A DNA stretch of 64,000 nucleotides from Gloeocapsa sp. PCC 7428 (GTDB lineage: Bacteria; Cyanobacteriota; Cyanobacteriia; Cyanobacteriales; Chroococcidiopsidaceae): assembly GCF_000317555.1 (NCBI RefSeq), contig NC_020051.1:62001-126000 (forward strand). Reading direction: 5' to 3'. A model generated the notes under the pieces. It was not told the origin of the DNA and ran no database searches. It saw only the letters and a list, made by a program, of their open reading frames with translations. This document shows, in pieces, positions 1-9,635 of the stretch. Made by a program: the position numbers and the translations under genes. The first letter of the stretch is position 1, and each line of letters begins with the position of its first letter.

Positions 1-1
1 G

Positions 2-1024
2 CTCAGTGGAACAGCGGAACTGAGTTACAACCTTTATACTTCCGGCGAAAGAAGTTCGCGAATTCGTGCCGCCGAAGAACAAGTGCGCTTGAGTGAATTG
101 CAGCTAGAGCAAGCTACAGAAGAGTTGCGTTTGAATGTTGCAGATGATTACTACAATTTGCAAGCAGCTGATGAACTAGTCCGGATCAATCAATCTGCTG
201 TCACCAATGCTCAAGCGAGTTTACGCGATGCCCAAGCGTTAGAGCAAGCAGGAGTAGGGACTCGATTTGCTGTACTACAAGCGGAAGTACAGTTAGCAAA
301 CGCTACACAAGATTTAACTAATGCGTTGGGTCAACAACAAACAAGTCGTCGTCAGCTAGCATCGCGACTGAGTATCGCACAATTGGTAAATGTTTCTGCG
401 GCTGACCCCGTGCAAATCTCAGGGTTATGGAATTTGCCTCTAGAAGACAGTATTGTGCTGGCGTTTCGCAATCGTGCAGAACTCGAACAGCAACTTGTAC
501 AGCGCAATATCAGTGAAGCACAGCGACGCTTGGCATTATCTCAATTAGGACCACGCGTCAGTTTGGTGACAAGTTATAACGTTCTAGATGTGTTTGATGA
601 TGGAGCTGGTCTAGCAGATGGTTACTCGCTGGGAGCCAACGTGTCGTTAAATTTATATGATGGGGGAGCCGCCCGCGCTAGAGCAAGACAAGAAGAAGCT
701 AATATTGCGATCGCCGAGACAAATTTTGCCGACACGCGCAACCAAGTCCGTTTTGAAGTGGAAGAAGCTTACAACACGCTTCAATCAAACTTAGCAAACA
801 TTCAAACTGCATCGGTCGCATTAGAACAAGCACGCGAAGCATTGCGATTAGCACGCTTACGCTTCCAAGCCGGAGTCGGGACGCAAACCGAAGTCATCGA
901 TGCAGAAAACGACCTCACCAACGCCGAAGGCAATCGCGTCACGGCAATTTTAGACTACAATCGGGCGTTAGCAAGATTACAGCGCGCAGCTAGTTCAGAT
1001 CCGCAATCTGGAGGACTTGAGTAA
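2..1024 (+). CDS. TolC-family outer membrane efflux protein (5' partial)
   Basis: C-terminal part of a TolC-like outer-membrane channel, which would carry substrates from an inner-membrane pump across the outer membrane. The frame is open to the left edge, so the start lies outside the window; the internal GTG at 83 is not a convincing start. The two half-repeats typical of OEP proteins are visible: long amphipathic helices rich in Ala, Gln and Glu (e.g. NAQASLRDAQALEQAGVGT and the later ALRLARLRFQAGVGTQTEV), each with the RxxAGVGT turn. The preceding strand segment reads SYNLYTSGER. It ends in TAA just before a small GC hairpin (1064-1080). The metal pumps downstream make a role in metal or drug efflux plausible, but no substrate can be read from the sequence. 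Family assignment is firm. Confidence 0.85.
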   Translation, partial: LSGTAELSYNLYTSGERSSRIRAAEEQVRLSELQLEQATEELRLNVADDYYNLQAADELVRINQSAVTNAQASLRDAQALEQAGVGTRFAVLQAEVQLANATQDLTNALGQQQTSRRQLASRLSIAQLVNVSAADPVQISGLWNLPLEDSIVLAFRNRAELEQQLVQRNISEAQRRLALSQLGPRVSLVTSYNVLDVFDDGAGLADGYSLGANVSLNLYDGGAARARARQEEANIAIAETNFADTRNQVRFEVEEAYNTLQSNLANIQTASVALEQAREALRLARLRFQAGVGTQTEVIDAENDLTNAEGNRVTAILDYNRALARLQRAASSDPQSGGLE

Positions 1025-1083
1025 GTCAACCGCCCTACCCACAGGGGAATGGGGCTTGTAACTGACCGAGAGCATCGGTCGAA

Positions 1084-3189
1084 TTAGGTTAACTGGACTC
1101 GGCGCAACAACATCGCGTTAATTGACACAATTACAGTAGAAAGGCTCATGAACACGGCTCCCAATGCCGGTGAGAGTAGAATACCTAGAGGGGCAGCAAC
1201 TCCAGCCGCTAATGGAATTCCAACTACGTTATACCCAGTAGCCCAAAACAAATTCTGAATCATCTTGTTATAAGTTGCTTTAGCAAGTTGAAGTGTATAC
1301 GTTACATCAAGCGGGTCATTTTCAACTAACACCAAGTCAGCTGATTCTATTGCTACATTTGTCCCTGCACCAATTGCAATTCCTAGATCTGCGTTAAATA
1401 AAGCGGCAGCATCATTAATTCCATCACCAACAAATGCCGTTGGGCTTTTTGCTTTTAACCGCTGGATGATTGCTGCTTTATCTTGAGGTAAAACACGCGC
1501 ATAATATTGCTCGATGTTCAGTTCCGCTGCAACAGTTTTTGCCACAGCTTCGGCATCTCCGGTAATCATTACGACCTGAACATCCATGACTTGCAGCTGT
1601 TGAACAGCTTCGCGCGCGCGTTCGCGGATCTTGTCAGCTAGCCCAAATATCGCAAGAACCTGACTATTGTCTAGTAGTGCAATCGCGCTTTCTCCACGCG
1701 CTTCAATTTTCTCTAATCCTGCTTGCAACTCAGTAGGAAACATCAAACCCAGTTCTTCTGCCCACTCTGAACGCCCGACTCGATAGCTTTTACCGTTAAC
1801 AACACCTTCTATTCCTTTGCCTGTCACCGATTGAAACTCACTTCCTTTCGGAAGTTTCACTTGCTGATTGTTTGCTTCCTCCACGACTGCCTGTGCTAGC
1901 GGATGTTCCGATAGCGATTCTAAAGCGGCGGCGATCGCAAGTGCTTCTAAGTCACTGATATCTTGAGCATAAATTCGCTGTACTCCAAACTGTCCTTCAG
2001 TCAAAGTGCCTGTTTTATCAAAAGCAATTGTTTTAATATTCCTCGCTCGCTCGAAGGCTTCTCGATTCCGTACTAAAATACCATTCTTAGCAGACATTGA
2101 TGTTGCATTAACCATAACCAGAGGAATTGCCAGACCCAAAGCGTGAGGACAGGTGATGACTAATACTGTTACGCTGCGATTGATTGCAAAAGTTGGATCT
2201 GGATTTAGCATCAGCCAAATAACTAACGTCAAGGTACCAATTGCAATTGCAATCAAGGTTAACCAGTAAGCAATTTGGTCTGCAAGTGCTTGAAACCGCC
2301 CTCGCGAAGATTGCGCCTCCTCAACCAAACGCATCACCTGGCTAAGTGTTGTTTGCTCGCCTGTTCGCGTCACTACTACAGTCAATGCGCCTTCTCCATT
2401 TACGGCTCCTGCTACGACTTCATCACCAGCCTGTTTAGTAACAGGACGCGATTCGCCTGTGAGAAATGCTTCGTTAACACTTGACACGCCTTCTTTTACT
2501 TCACCATCAATCGGTATTTGTTCCCCAGGGCGGATCAAAATTTGCTCTCCTTGTGCCAATTCACCTACAGATACATCCTCAATCTGACCATTTACTAGTC
2601 GGTGTGCAACAGAAGGCACTAAATCTGCTAAATGTTCCAAAGCACGGCTTGCTCCCTGCACTGAAACCAATTCAATCCAATGACCAAGCAACATTACATC
2701 TACTAGGGTTGCGAGTTCCCAGTAAAAAGGCTCTCCACGTAGCCCTAAAGAGACTGCCAAACTGTAGACATAAGCAACTGTAATTGCTAAGGCTATTAGG
2801 GTCATCATCCCTATTTTGCTTTGAAATTCGCGTAAGGCTCCTTGAAGGAATACCCAGCCTCCATAGAAATAAATCGCTGTTCCCAAAATAGGACTGACTA
2901 AGTTCACGCCAAGAAACTGAATGGCAGTGTAGCCAAACCATTCTTGAAACAAAGGTGAAAAGTAGAGGATCGGCAAAGTCAGGAAAAGGCAAATAAAAAA
3001 GCGCCATTTAAACATCTCAGGGCTATGTCCAGCGTGCTTGTTGTGCGCTCTATCTTTACTATGCGATGATGATTCGGCTTGATTGTGCCCGTGTTGGTCG
3101 TGACGATCAAGTGTTGTTCGTTGCGGATGATCCTGATGTTTGTGATGCCCGTCCTCTTGCTGCATTGGTTCTGCTCCCCTATTCTGCAA
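1084..3189 (-). CDS. copB: Copper-translocating P1B-type ATPase, CopB (CPH) class
   Basis: Inner-membrane ATP-driven metal exporter of 701 residues. The N-terminal ~57 residues are His-rich (HHKHQDH, HDQHGH) instead of a CxxC HMA domain. Transmembrane metal motif CPH is at about residues 347-349, TGES at 244, phosphorylation site DKTGT at 391-395, HP at 429-430, GDGIND at 588-593, and a last-helix MSLST motif. His-rich N-terminus plus CPH is the pattern of the CopB/P1B-3 class, known for Cu/Ag export. The ATG at 3189 gives MQNRGAEP; an in-frame ATG at 3165 (MQQEDG) is an equally good start. It lies 250 bp downstream of the Zn operon on the same strand, so it may have its own promoter in 3190-3439. 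Class call firm; Cu versus Ag not resolved. Confidence 0.9.
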   Translation of the reverse strand: MQNRGAEPMQQEDGHHKHQDHPQRTTLDRHDQHGHNQAESSSHSKDRAHNKHAGHSPEMFKWRFFICLFLTLPILYFSPLFQEWFGYTAIQFLGVNLVSPILGTAIYFYGGWVFLQGALREFQSKIGMMTLIALAITVAYVYSLAVSLGLRGEPFYWELATLVDVMLLGHWIELVSVQGASRALEHLADLVPSVAHRLVNGQIEDVSVGELAQGEQILIRPGEQIPIDGEVKEGVSSVNEAFLTGESRPVTKQAGDEVVAGAVNGEGALTVVVTRTGEQTTLSQVMRLVEEAQSSRGRFQALADQIAYWLTLIAIAIGTLTLVIWLMLNPDPTFAINRSVTVLVITCPHALGLAIPLVMVNATSMSAKNGILVRNREAFERARNIKTIAFDKTGTLTEGQFGVQRIYAQDISDLEALAIAAALESLSEHPLAQAVVEEANNQQVKLPKGSEFQSVTGKGIEGVVNGKSYRVGRSEWAEELGLMFPTELQAGLEKIEARGESAIALLDNSQVLAIFGLADKIRERAREAVQQLQVMDVQVVMITGDAEAVAKTVAAELNIEQYYARVLPQDKAAIIQRLKAKSPTAFVGDGINDAAALFNADLGIAIGAGTNVAIESADLVLVENDPLDVTYTLQLAKATYNKMIQNLFWATGYNVVGIPLAAGVAAPLGILLSPALGAVFMSLSTVIVSINAMLLRRVQLT

Positions 3190-3439
3190 TAGAAAGTAAT
3201 CTCATTTTGTTAAGGCAATTGGCTCTAGGGATAGTTTCGCAAAAGTTTATGAAATTAGGATGAAATGTTCAGAAAGAGTAGCTAAAACAACTTTTATACT
3301 TATGTATGAAGGTCGAGGATCAAACGAGTATAAGTTAGCTTGATTACTGGCACATCTAGATATTGTATTTATACTTCATGATTATCAGAATATTAATTAT
3401 TTGTAGTCTTCAACCTTGACTACTCTGATTGAAGTAGAA

Positions 3440-4270
3440 CTAATTACTTGAAGTAATTCGCAAACTCAAGGCAATCACGCTTAGAAACAATAATCCCATT
3501 GCACCTGCTAAAGGATTACGATCAATGCCTGTTACCCAAGGTGGTACTTGCTGGGAATAGCGCACTAATTCTGCCACATTGATAATGTAGTAACCCCAGA
3601 CTAAACCAGCGTGCAATCCAATTGCTGAACCCAAATGACCTTGGCTAACTTGTCTTGCCCAACCTAAAGTTAAGCCCAAAAGTAACAATCCTGGAAAACT
3701 GGGCAATGTTCGTAAAACTTCTCCCCAAGGCTTAATAAAATGCAACGTTGCATAAATACTGCTACTAATCCATAAAGCAACTTTGAAACCATAATCCCAT
3801 TGCAACTCATCAACTAGCCAGCCCCGAAATAATAACTCCTCGGCAAATCCTACGCCTAATGCTACTCCTAACCCTTCAAGTATGATTTTGGGTAGGAATT
3901 GCGTTGAGGACTGCCAGGTTAACCAACTCAATAAACCCTCCAAGATAAATAAGCACAAAAGACTTGTGACTCCAATGCCTACTCCTTTTAACAACTCCAA
4001 CGCATTGCGGCGGGTGCCGCTTACCCCGTGACTTGCAAGCGGATGAACTTGTCGATGAACTTTTTGCCCCCAAAGTTGCAGTAGAAAAATAAACTCGCCA
4101 TACAACGCAAGCATTGTGACTATGCTTGTCAAGTTACTTGTACCCCAGACCCAATAGATCGGAACTGCGATAGGTAGCCACAATAGGAGTAGAATAACGA
4201 CAAAAACTCCTAATCTTACCCCCGCTGGATAGCGGGCAAGCGTAGAAAAAGTCTGGTAAAGTTTAGCCAT
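3440..4270 (-). CDS. CPBP-family intramembrane metalloprotease
   Basis: Polytopic membrane protein of 276 residues with the CPBP (CAAX protease / bacteriocin-immunity, Abi) signature: EELLFRGW gives the EExxxR motif in a helix, followed by TLHF and GLHAGLVWGYY with the later conserved His. About seven hydrophobic segments. Family members are glutamate-type intramembrane proteases, or act in self-immunity and processing; the substrate here is unknown. Its ATG overlaps the stop of the upstream CDF-like gene (TAATG), so the two are translationally coupled and this is the last gene of the operon beginning with the Zn ATPase. No known role in metal export; possibly membrane-protein quality control. 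Confidence 0.8.
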   Translation of the reverse strand: MAKLYQTFSTLARYPAGVRLGVFVVILLLLWLPIAVPIYWVWGTSNLTSIVTMLALYGEFIFLLQLWGQKVHRQVHPLASHGVSGTRRNALELLKGVGIGVTSLLCLFILEGLLSWLTWQSSTQFLPKIILEGLGVALGVGFAEELLFRGWLVDELQWDYGFKVALWISSSIYATLHFIKPWGEVLRTLPSFPGLLLLGLTLGWARQVSQGHLGSAIGLHAGLVWGYYIINVAELVRYSQQVPPWVTGIDRNPLAGAMGLLFLSVIALSLRITSSN

Positions 4271-4944
4271 TAAAGCATTTCTGGCTTGAGGATTTGGAGA
4301 CTATCTCTCAGTAGTGAGAGGGCGTTCAAGAAAATGAGTGCAGCAACGAGTAAACTGGCAACGACATCTGCCCATAGCCACTTGAAGTAAAGCAATGCCA
4401 ATGCGGCTAAAATTAAGCTTACTGAACTAGCTGCATCGGCGATCGCGTGTAAAAACACTCCACGCACATTTAGATTATGGTGACTTTCTTGATAAAGCAA
4501 GCTGGCATTTATCCCGCTGACCACAAATCCTAATGCTGCCATGACCAACATAGGTAAACCAGCGCTGAGTTCTGGTGGTTGTGTTTGTCTCATGATGCCC
4601 CAGAGGAGTAAAGCCGCAACTTCAATTAGGATTATGCTATTAAGGAGTGCTGCCCAAGCTTCGATTTGCTGAGGAGCGATCGCTATATTATTTTGAGATG
4701 AATACTGCGTTAGTCGAGCTGCACCCAAAGCGATGACAATTGACAGCACATCAACTAGCATATGTCCTGAAATAGCAATTAGAGACAAACTATGAACCAA
4801 AAGTCCAGTTGCTAACTCCACTAGAAAAAAGATACTCCGCAACCCCAGAACAATCCACAAAAGATGAATTGGTTGCATTCTTCGCCCATGTTGAGATGCC
4901 ACCGAATTGATTTGTTGATAGTAGTAATTTTTGGCTTGTGTCAT
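4270..4944 (-). CDS. Cation diffusion facilitator-like transporter lacking the C-terminal domain
   Basis: 224-residue membrane protein with six predicted helices resembling the transmembrane domain of CDF (cation efflux) proteins. Metal-site motifs characteristic of the family are recognisable: SGHMLVDVLS in helix 2 (HxxxD) and FLHAIADAASS in helix 5 (HxxxD). CDF proteins exchange Zn, Cd or Co for protons in the inner membrane. It ends directly after helix 6, so the ~80-residue cytoplasmic regulatory domain of typical members is absent. It lies 6 bp after the TPR gene and overlaps the CPBP gene by one base. The context (Zn ATPase operon, SmtB-type regulator) supports zinc or cadmium export. 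A distant non-CDF membrane protein is less likely. Confidence 0.78.
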   Translation of the reverse strand: MTQAKNYYYQQINSVASQHGRRMQPIHLLWIVLGLRSIFFLVELATGLLVHSLSLIAISGHMLVDVLSIVIALGAARLTQYSSQNNIAIAPQQIEAWAALLNSIILIEVAALLLWGIMRQTQPPELSAGLPMLVMAALGFVVSGINASLLYQESHHNLNVRGVFLHAIADAASSVSLILAALALLYFKWLWADVVASLLVAALIFLNALSLLRDSLQILKPEML

Positions 4945-4950
4945 AAGCTT

Positions 4951-6066
4951 CTATTGCACTTGGAATTGGCGCAAGATTGTTTCAACATTCTGCGCAGCTT
5001 CCTTCTTGCCTTGACTTTGATAAAGATTGCGTGCTTGAGTAAAGGCAGCGATCGCTTCTTGAAGACGTCCCCGTGCTTGCAAAGCAACTCCCAAATGGTA
5101 GTATGAATTAGCATCTTCCGGTACTAACGCAATCACCTGGCGATGTGCTACTAGCGCCATCAAGTAATTCTGCTGTTCTAACAGAATATCTGCGATCGCC
5201 TTGCGTGCTTCCATCAAGTTGGGTTGAATGTCAACGGCTTGTTGATACGCTCGCAGCGCCTCGTCAAGATTACCTTTCAACTGGAGAATTTTGCCGATTT
5301 GTAACCGGATTTTACTGTTATTCCGATCGAGCTGTGCAGCCCGCTCGAACGCGGCGATTGCCTCTGTCATCCGTTGCTGATTCAACCAGGCAATTCCCAA
5401 ATCTAACTGAATTGTACTGTCTTGTGGCGCGATCTGCGCTGCTTGCTGGAGGCTGGCAATTGCCTCTGAATACCGCTTTTGCTGAAGTAGAAGCGTTCCC
5501 ATTAGATGATACGCGATCGTGTTTGTGGGTGCTAATTCTGTCACGCGCTGAAGCACCTGCAATGCTGCGTTGTCATCGCGTTGACGTAGCAGTACGATAC
5601 CTAACCCTAAATAAGCGTTGACGTTATTTGCTGCAAGAGCAATACTGCGACGGTAGGCAGATGCGGCTGCGGGATTATCTCCCAATTTTGCTAGCGAATA
5701 TGCTAGGGCGTAGTGAAAATTGGCGTTATCCCGATCCAATTTAATTGCCTGCTGTAACGCATTCGATGCTTCTCGAAAGTTACTTTGAACAGCTTGGATA
5801 TAACCAATCGCAGAAAAGATTTGCGGATTTTTTGGATCTAATTCAACTGCGTGTTGATAAAGCGATAACGCTTTGGTGAAATTTCTTTCTTGAACAAGCT
5901 TTCGCCCTTGTTGCAAAAGCTCGTTGAGTTCCTGATTAACTTCAACTTTATTGCGCAATTGATTTGCGGCGTGTGCTTGAACAACTTGCGGGTTAGCTAC
6001 GATCAAACTACTGGCGATCGCTAGCACAATGATTGATTGTATTTTATCGATAATTGTTCGTTTCAT
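4951..6066 (-). CDS. Secreted TPR-repeat protein
   Basis: 371-residue protein with a cleavable-looking signal peptide (hydrophobic SIIVLAIASSLIVANPQVVQA, ending AxA-like) followed by about nine tandem tetratricopeptide repeats running to the C-terminus (repeated A..ALGY.LAKLGDNPAA and P.N..AY..LG patterns). TPR arrays are protein-binding scaffolds, so this would be a periplasmic or thylakoid-lumen interaction platform. It sits between the VKOR-Trx gene (55 bp) and the CDF-like gene (6 bp) in the Zn ATPase operon, so it may help assemble or stabilise envelope proteins. No specific partner can be read from sequence. Confidence 0.82.
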   Translation of the reverse strand: MKRTIIDKIQSIIVLAIASSLIVANPQVVQAHAANQLRNKVEVNQELNELLQQGRKLVQERNFTKALSLYQHAVELDPKNPQIFSAIGYIQAVQSNFREASNALQQAIKLDRDNANFHYALAYSLAKLGDNPAAASAYRRSIALAANNVNAYLGLGIVLLRQRDDNAALQVLQRVTELAPTNTIAYHLMGTLLLQQKRYSEAIASLQQAAQIAPQDSTIQLDLGIAWLNQQRMTEAIAAFERAAQLDRNNSKIRLQIGKILQLKGNLDEALRAYQQAVDIQPNLMEARKAIADILLEQQNYLMALVAHRQVIALVPEDANSYYHLGVALQARGRLQEAIAAFTQARNLYQSQGKKEAAQNVETILRQFQVQ

Positions 6067-6121
6067 AAGAACTCATCTTGCTTGCATTTGTGGATGAGAG
6101 CGGATCTGCTAGCAATCAGTT

Positions 6122-7060
6122 TCATGACTGTAGTGACTCCGAATTTTTGAAGTTGCGCGGTCCCTGGTAGCCCGATAATTTAGCTAATTCCTCTAAGGTT
6201 TGCACGCCAGTCACGGTCTGACCATTAATCGACCATGTGGGAAATCCTTGAACGTTAGCAGCTTGACACCGCTGTGGTTGCGGATTGATGCCACTAGGGT
6301 CGCACTCAATATAGGAAATATATTGAACGGCTTCTTGTCCAAATAGCTGCTTTTGGTCGTGGCAGTGAGGACACCAAAATGCACCGTACATGATTGCTTT
6401 GACTTTTGCTAAATGCTTTGCTAAAGCAATTTCTGCCTCTCCCGAAGTTGTCGTAATTGTGTAACCTCCCGGTGAAGGTTGTGTAGGATTAGATTCAGCG
6501 ATCGCTGGGTTATTAATGTTTGCATAAACTCCCAAAGTACCTACAACTACAAGTATTGCGACTAAACCTCCAGCAAACAGTGGTAGTCCAATGTCCTGCC
6601 AATCACGTCCCAGCAAAGCTAAAACAAATAAGCTCAACGAAAGAATTGCTGAGGCAATGCAATAGATACACGGCGCTTGGATCTCAAACGTCAACAGATA
6701 CATCAGATAGATACTGAACACCAGCATGGCAGTGCCGCCGAGAAATAGCATTAGCCCTGTCCAAGCCTCGATTTGAGCGCGGATCTGATTTCGTGACGAA
6801 CTAACGAGTAGCGGCGCGATCGCTAAGACAATCATACTGGTGTAGGCAAGAAAACCAAATAAAGCTAGCGGTTGACCAAACACGGTCGCGTAGGGACTCG
6901 AAAGTACAATGTCACAGCCTTTTGTCGGACAAGCCGCTGCATCACCAGTGAGTTTTGTGTAAGTTAAATATGCTGTGACTACAGCCCCAAGCGTAGCGAT
7001 ACCTGCAATTAAGGGACGCGACCAGCGATGCATCCAGGGAATTGACTGTTTACGAGGCAT
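6122..7060 (-). CDS. VKOR-thioredoxin fusion, disulfide-bond forming enzyme
   Basis: 312-residue membrane oxidoreductase. Residues ~20-160 form the VKOR four-helix domain with the loop pair C44/C49 (CPTKGC) and the quinone-site CIYC at 131-134. A linker near 185-200 leads to a periplasmic thioredoxin-like domain with CPHC at 230-233 and cis-Pro in GFPTW near 274. Cyanobacterial VKOR fusions oxidise the Trx domain, which passes disulfides to exported proteins, with quinone as acceptor. It is 46 bp downstream of the Zn/Cd ATPase gene and co-oriented, so it is probably co-induced by metal. A secondary copy carried with metal genes may protect or repair periplasmic thiols attacked by soft metals (inference). 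Confidence 0.93.
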   Translation of the reverse strand: MPRKQSIPWMHRWSRPLIAGIATLGAVVTAYLTYTKLTGDAAACPTKGCDIVLSSPYATVFGQPLALFGFLAYTSMIVLAIAPLLVSSSRNQIRAQIEAWTGLMLFLGGTAMLVFSIYLMYLLTFEIQAPCIYCIASAILSLSLFVLALLGRDWQDIGLPLFAGGLVAILVVVGTLGVYANINNPAIAESNPTQPSPGGYTITTTSGEAEIALAKHLAKVKAIMYGAFWCPHCHDQKQLFGQEAVQYISYIECDPSGINPQPQRCQAANVQGFPTWSINGQTVTGVQTLEELAKLSGYQGPRNFKNSESLQS

Positions 7061-7106
7061 AGTATTTTTTGTGTCGAAAGAAGAAAGCTTGATGAATTTA
7101 AGTGAC

Positions 7107-9479
7107 TTAACGAATAACTCTAGTTGCGTTGAGAATTGCTAAAAGTGCGACACCGACATCCGCAAATACCGCTTCCCAAAGTGTTGCTACGCCAAACATT
7201 CCTAGTACGATAAATAAACCTTTAACTGCCATTGCTAAGATAATGTTCTGTAGTACGATTTTGCGGGTTTTTCTAGCCACCTGAATAGCTTGAGCAACCT
7301 TGGAGGGTGCATCAGTCATAATCACGACATCCGCTGTTTCAATGGCAGCATCGGAACCGAGTCCACCCATCGCTATGCCAATATCAGCTCTAGCAATGAC
7401 AGGAGCATCATTAATACCGTCACCTACAAATGCTACTTTGCCTCTGCCCGAACGACTGAGTAGCTCTTCGATCTCTTCTACTTTGCCTTCCGGTAGCAAT
7501 TCAGCCTTGTAAGAATCTAGTCCCAAACGCGTGGCTATGCCTTGAGCAACGGCTTTGTTGTCGCCTGTGAGCATAACTGTTTGCGCAACTCCAACCCGCT
7601 TGAGGTCTTGAATGGCTTGAACCGCATCCTCTTTGATTTCATCTGCAATTAAGATGTAGCCTGCATAGCGCCCATCAATCGCAAGATGAACGACAGTTCC
7701 TTCTACATTGCAAGTATCGCGATCAATATTTTCTCGATGCAGGAGACGGTCATTTCCTGCCAGCACCGTTTGATTGCTCACGTTAGCTCGGATGCCATGA
7801 CCCGCAATTTCTTCGTAATTTGTCACATCTGCATCATCGATGGGTTGACCGTAAGCCTCTCGAATCGATTGTGCAACCGGATGATTGGAGTGAAATTCAG
7901 CTTTAGCTGCTAACGTTAGTAATTCTGCTTCGGAAAAGCCATTTTTAGTGACAATTTGAGTAACTTTGAACACGCCTTTGGTTAAGGTTCCGGTCTTATC
8001 AAAAACAACCGTTTTAACATCTGTGAGCGCATCTAAAAACGTCGAGCCTTTGACTAAAATACCTCGTTTAGCAGCTCCGCCAACACCACCAAAATAGCCT
8101 AATGGAATACTAATCACTAGCCCACAAGGACAGGAGATGACGAGCAGAATTAGGGCACGATAAACCCATTCTTCGTGAGTTGCACCAGGAATGAATAGAG
8201 GTGGCAAGAGGGCAACTGCCAGCGACAGAACAACTACAATTGGTGTGTAGTAGCGGGCAAAACGAGTGATAAATTTCTCCGTTGCTGCTTTCTTACTGGT
8301 CGCATTTTCGACCAAATCGAGAATCTTGGCGATCGACGATTCACCAAACAGTTTCGTAACTCGAACAGTCAGTAACCCCGTCCGGTTAATCATCCCTGCT
8401 AAAACTATTTCTCCGGTTTTTACCGTGCGGGGAACAGCTTCTCCCGTTAAAGCTGAGGTATCAAGCTGCGAATTACCCTCTAAAACTTCACCATCCAGAG
8501 GAATTTTTTCTCCTGGCTTAACCAGAATTATATCTTCCACCCTGACTGTTTCTGGAGAAACAACTTTGACTGTATCATTGGCTTTGAGATTGGCAGTATC
8601 AGGGCGAACTTCTAACAGTGCTTTGATAGAGCGGCGCGATCGCCCGACAGAGTATTCTTGAAATAGTTCTCCAACCCGAAAGAACAGCATGACGGCGACG
8701 GCTTCGGGGAGTTGGTGAATGGCGATCGCGCCCAAAGTCGCAATGGTCATTAAAAAGTTTTCGTCAAACACTTGCCCGCGTAAAATATTACGTCCAGCCG
8801 CCTTCAATACAGTCCAACCACTTACTAGGTAAGCAGGGATGAATACCGCATATTCTCCCAAACTATAAGGTGTGTTGTGCAAAGACTCCTCAAAAATCAC
8901 TCCTCCAGCTAAAAGAGCCACAACTAAAAGCACAGGAACAATTTCTGCCTTGAGATTAAACTCACCCGTGCCATGACTATGCCCGCGATTGTGCTCATGG
9001 TCGTGTGTCTCAGAGTGAGGCTTCGGTGTGGGAGTGATAACGGTATAACCCAAAGCAGTGATGCGATCGCGAAGGGTTGTTTCATTCACCTGCTGCGGAT
9101 TATAGGAGACCCGTAACTTGCCAGTAACAAAATTGACAGATGCTTCTGTAACACCTGACAATTTTTCGAGGGATGTCGAAATTTTATCGACACAGGAGGG
9201 ACAATCCATGCCCCCCACTATGATATCCATCGTTCGGCTTAATGCGGGCTGCTCAACTGCTACGGTATATCCCAACCTCACCACTCGATTTCTGATGTCT
9301 GCCTCAGTCACCTTTTGCGGGTTGTAGGAGACTGTCAAACGTTCAGTTGCAGCGCTCACAGATACTTCAACTACACCTGCTAAGCGTTCCAAGGCTATTT
9401 CAATTTTTACCGCACAGCTTGCACAGTCCATGCCGCCGATCTGCATCTGCTGAGTTTTAAGCGACGGAATTTGATTCAT
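7107..9479 (-). CDS. Zn/Cd/Pb-translocating P1B-2 ATPase with two HMA domains
   Basis: 790-residue inner-membrane metal exporter of the ZntA/CadA/ZiaA group. Two N-terminal HMA domains carry MDCASC (C19/C22) and MDCPSC (C93/C96); a His-rich linker (HSETHDHEHNRGHSHG, ~155-169) follows. Catalytic landmarks: TGEA 345-348, membrane CPC 450-452, DKTGT 494-498, HP 533-534, GDGINDAP 686-693. The last helix contains FADVGVALLAILNA, with the Asp used by Zn/Cd-type pumps. It is divergent from the SmtB-type repressor gene and separated from it by a perfect operator-like palindrome, so it is almost certainly derepressed by Zn, Cd or Pb. First gene of a five-gene operon. Two HMA domains plus a His linker is more than the usual single domain of ZiaA. 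Confidence 0.93.
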   Translation of the reverse strand: MNQIPSLKTQQMQIGGMDCASCAVKIEIALERLAGVVEVSVSAATERLTVSYNPQKVTEADIRNRVVRLGYTVAVEQPALSRTMDIIVGGMDCPSCVDKISTSLEKLSGVTEASVNFVTGKLRVSYNPQQVNETTLRDRITALGYTVITPTPKPHSETHDHEHNRGHSHGTGEFNLKAEIVPVLLVVALLAGGVIFEESLHNTPYSLGEYAVFIPAYLVSGWTVLKAAGRNILRGQVFDENFLMTIATLGAIAIHQLPEAVAVMLFFRVGELFQEYSVGRSRRSIKALLEVRPDTANLKANDTVKVVSPETVRVEDIILVKPGEKIPLDGEVLEGNSQLDTSALTGEAVPRTVKTGEIVLAGMINRTGLLTVRVTKLFGESSIAKILDLVENATSKKAATEKFITRFARYYTPIVVVLSLAVALLPPLFIPGATHEEWVYRALILLVISCPCGLVISIPLGYFGGVGGAAKRGILVKGSTFLDALTDVKTVVFDKTGTLTKGVFKVTQIVTKNGFSEAELLTLAAKAEFHSNHPVAQSIREAYGQPIDDADVTNYEEIAGHGIRANVSNQTVLAGNDRLLHRENIDRDTCNVEGTVVHLAIDGRYAGYILIADEIKEDAVQAIQDLKRVGVAQTVMLTGDNKAVAQGIATRLGLDSYKAELLPEGKVEEIEELLSRSGRGKVAFVGDGINDAPVIARADIGIAMGGLGSDAAIETADVVIMTDAPSKVAQAIQVARKTRKIVLQNIILAMAVKGLFIVLGMFGVATLWEAVFADVGVALLAILNATRVIR

Positions 9480-9532
9480 AGGGATTTCATTACGCAGTTA
9501 CAGAGGAACTTTTCTGAACTTTAACACGAATT

Positions 9533-9566
9533 CTGAAATATATGAATATATCTTCATATATTTCAG
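9533..9566. promoter_or_regulatory. SmtB/ZiaR-type operator: perfect 14-6-14 inverted repeat
   Basis: Left arm CTGAAATATATGAA (9533-9546), spacer TATATC, right arm TTCATATATTTCAG (9553-9566); the arms are exact reverse complements. The site lies 54 bp upstream of the ATPase start and 70 bp upstream of the regulator start. This matches the AT-rich, TGAA/TTCA-bounded palindromes bound by SmtB/ZiaR/AztR repressors, and it could control both divergent genes. Confidence 0.85.
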
Positions 9567-9635
9567 GTGTTAGAATGAGAATCATTTACCCACACTGAGC
9601 CTGCACCCTGCTTTTAGCTGCTAACTTTAACCCCT

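Noticed and set aside
1064-1080. Small GC stem (GACCGA/TCGGTC) after the TolC-like gene as a terminator
   Set aside because: No T-run follows on the plus strand; too short to call.
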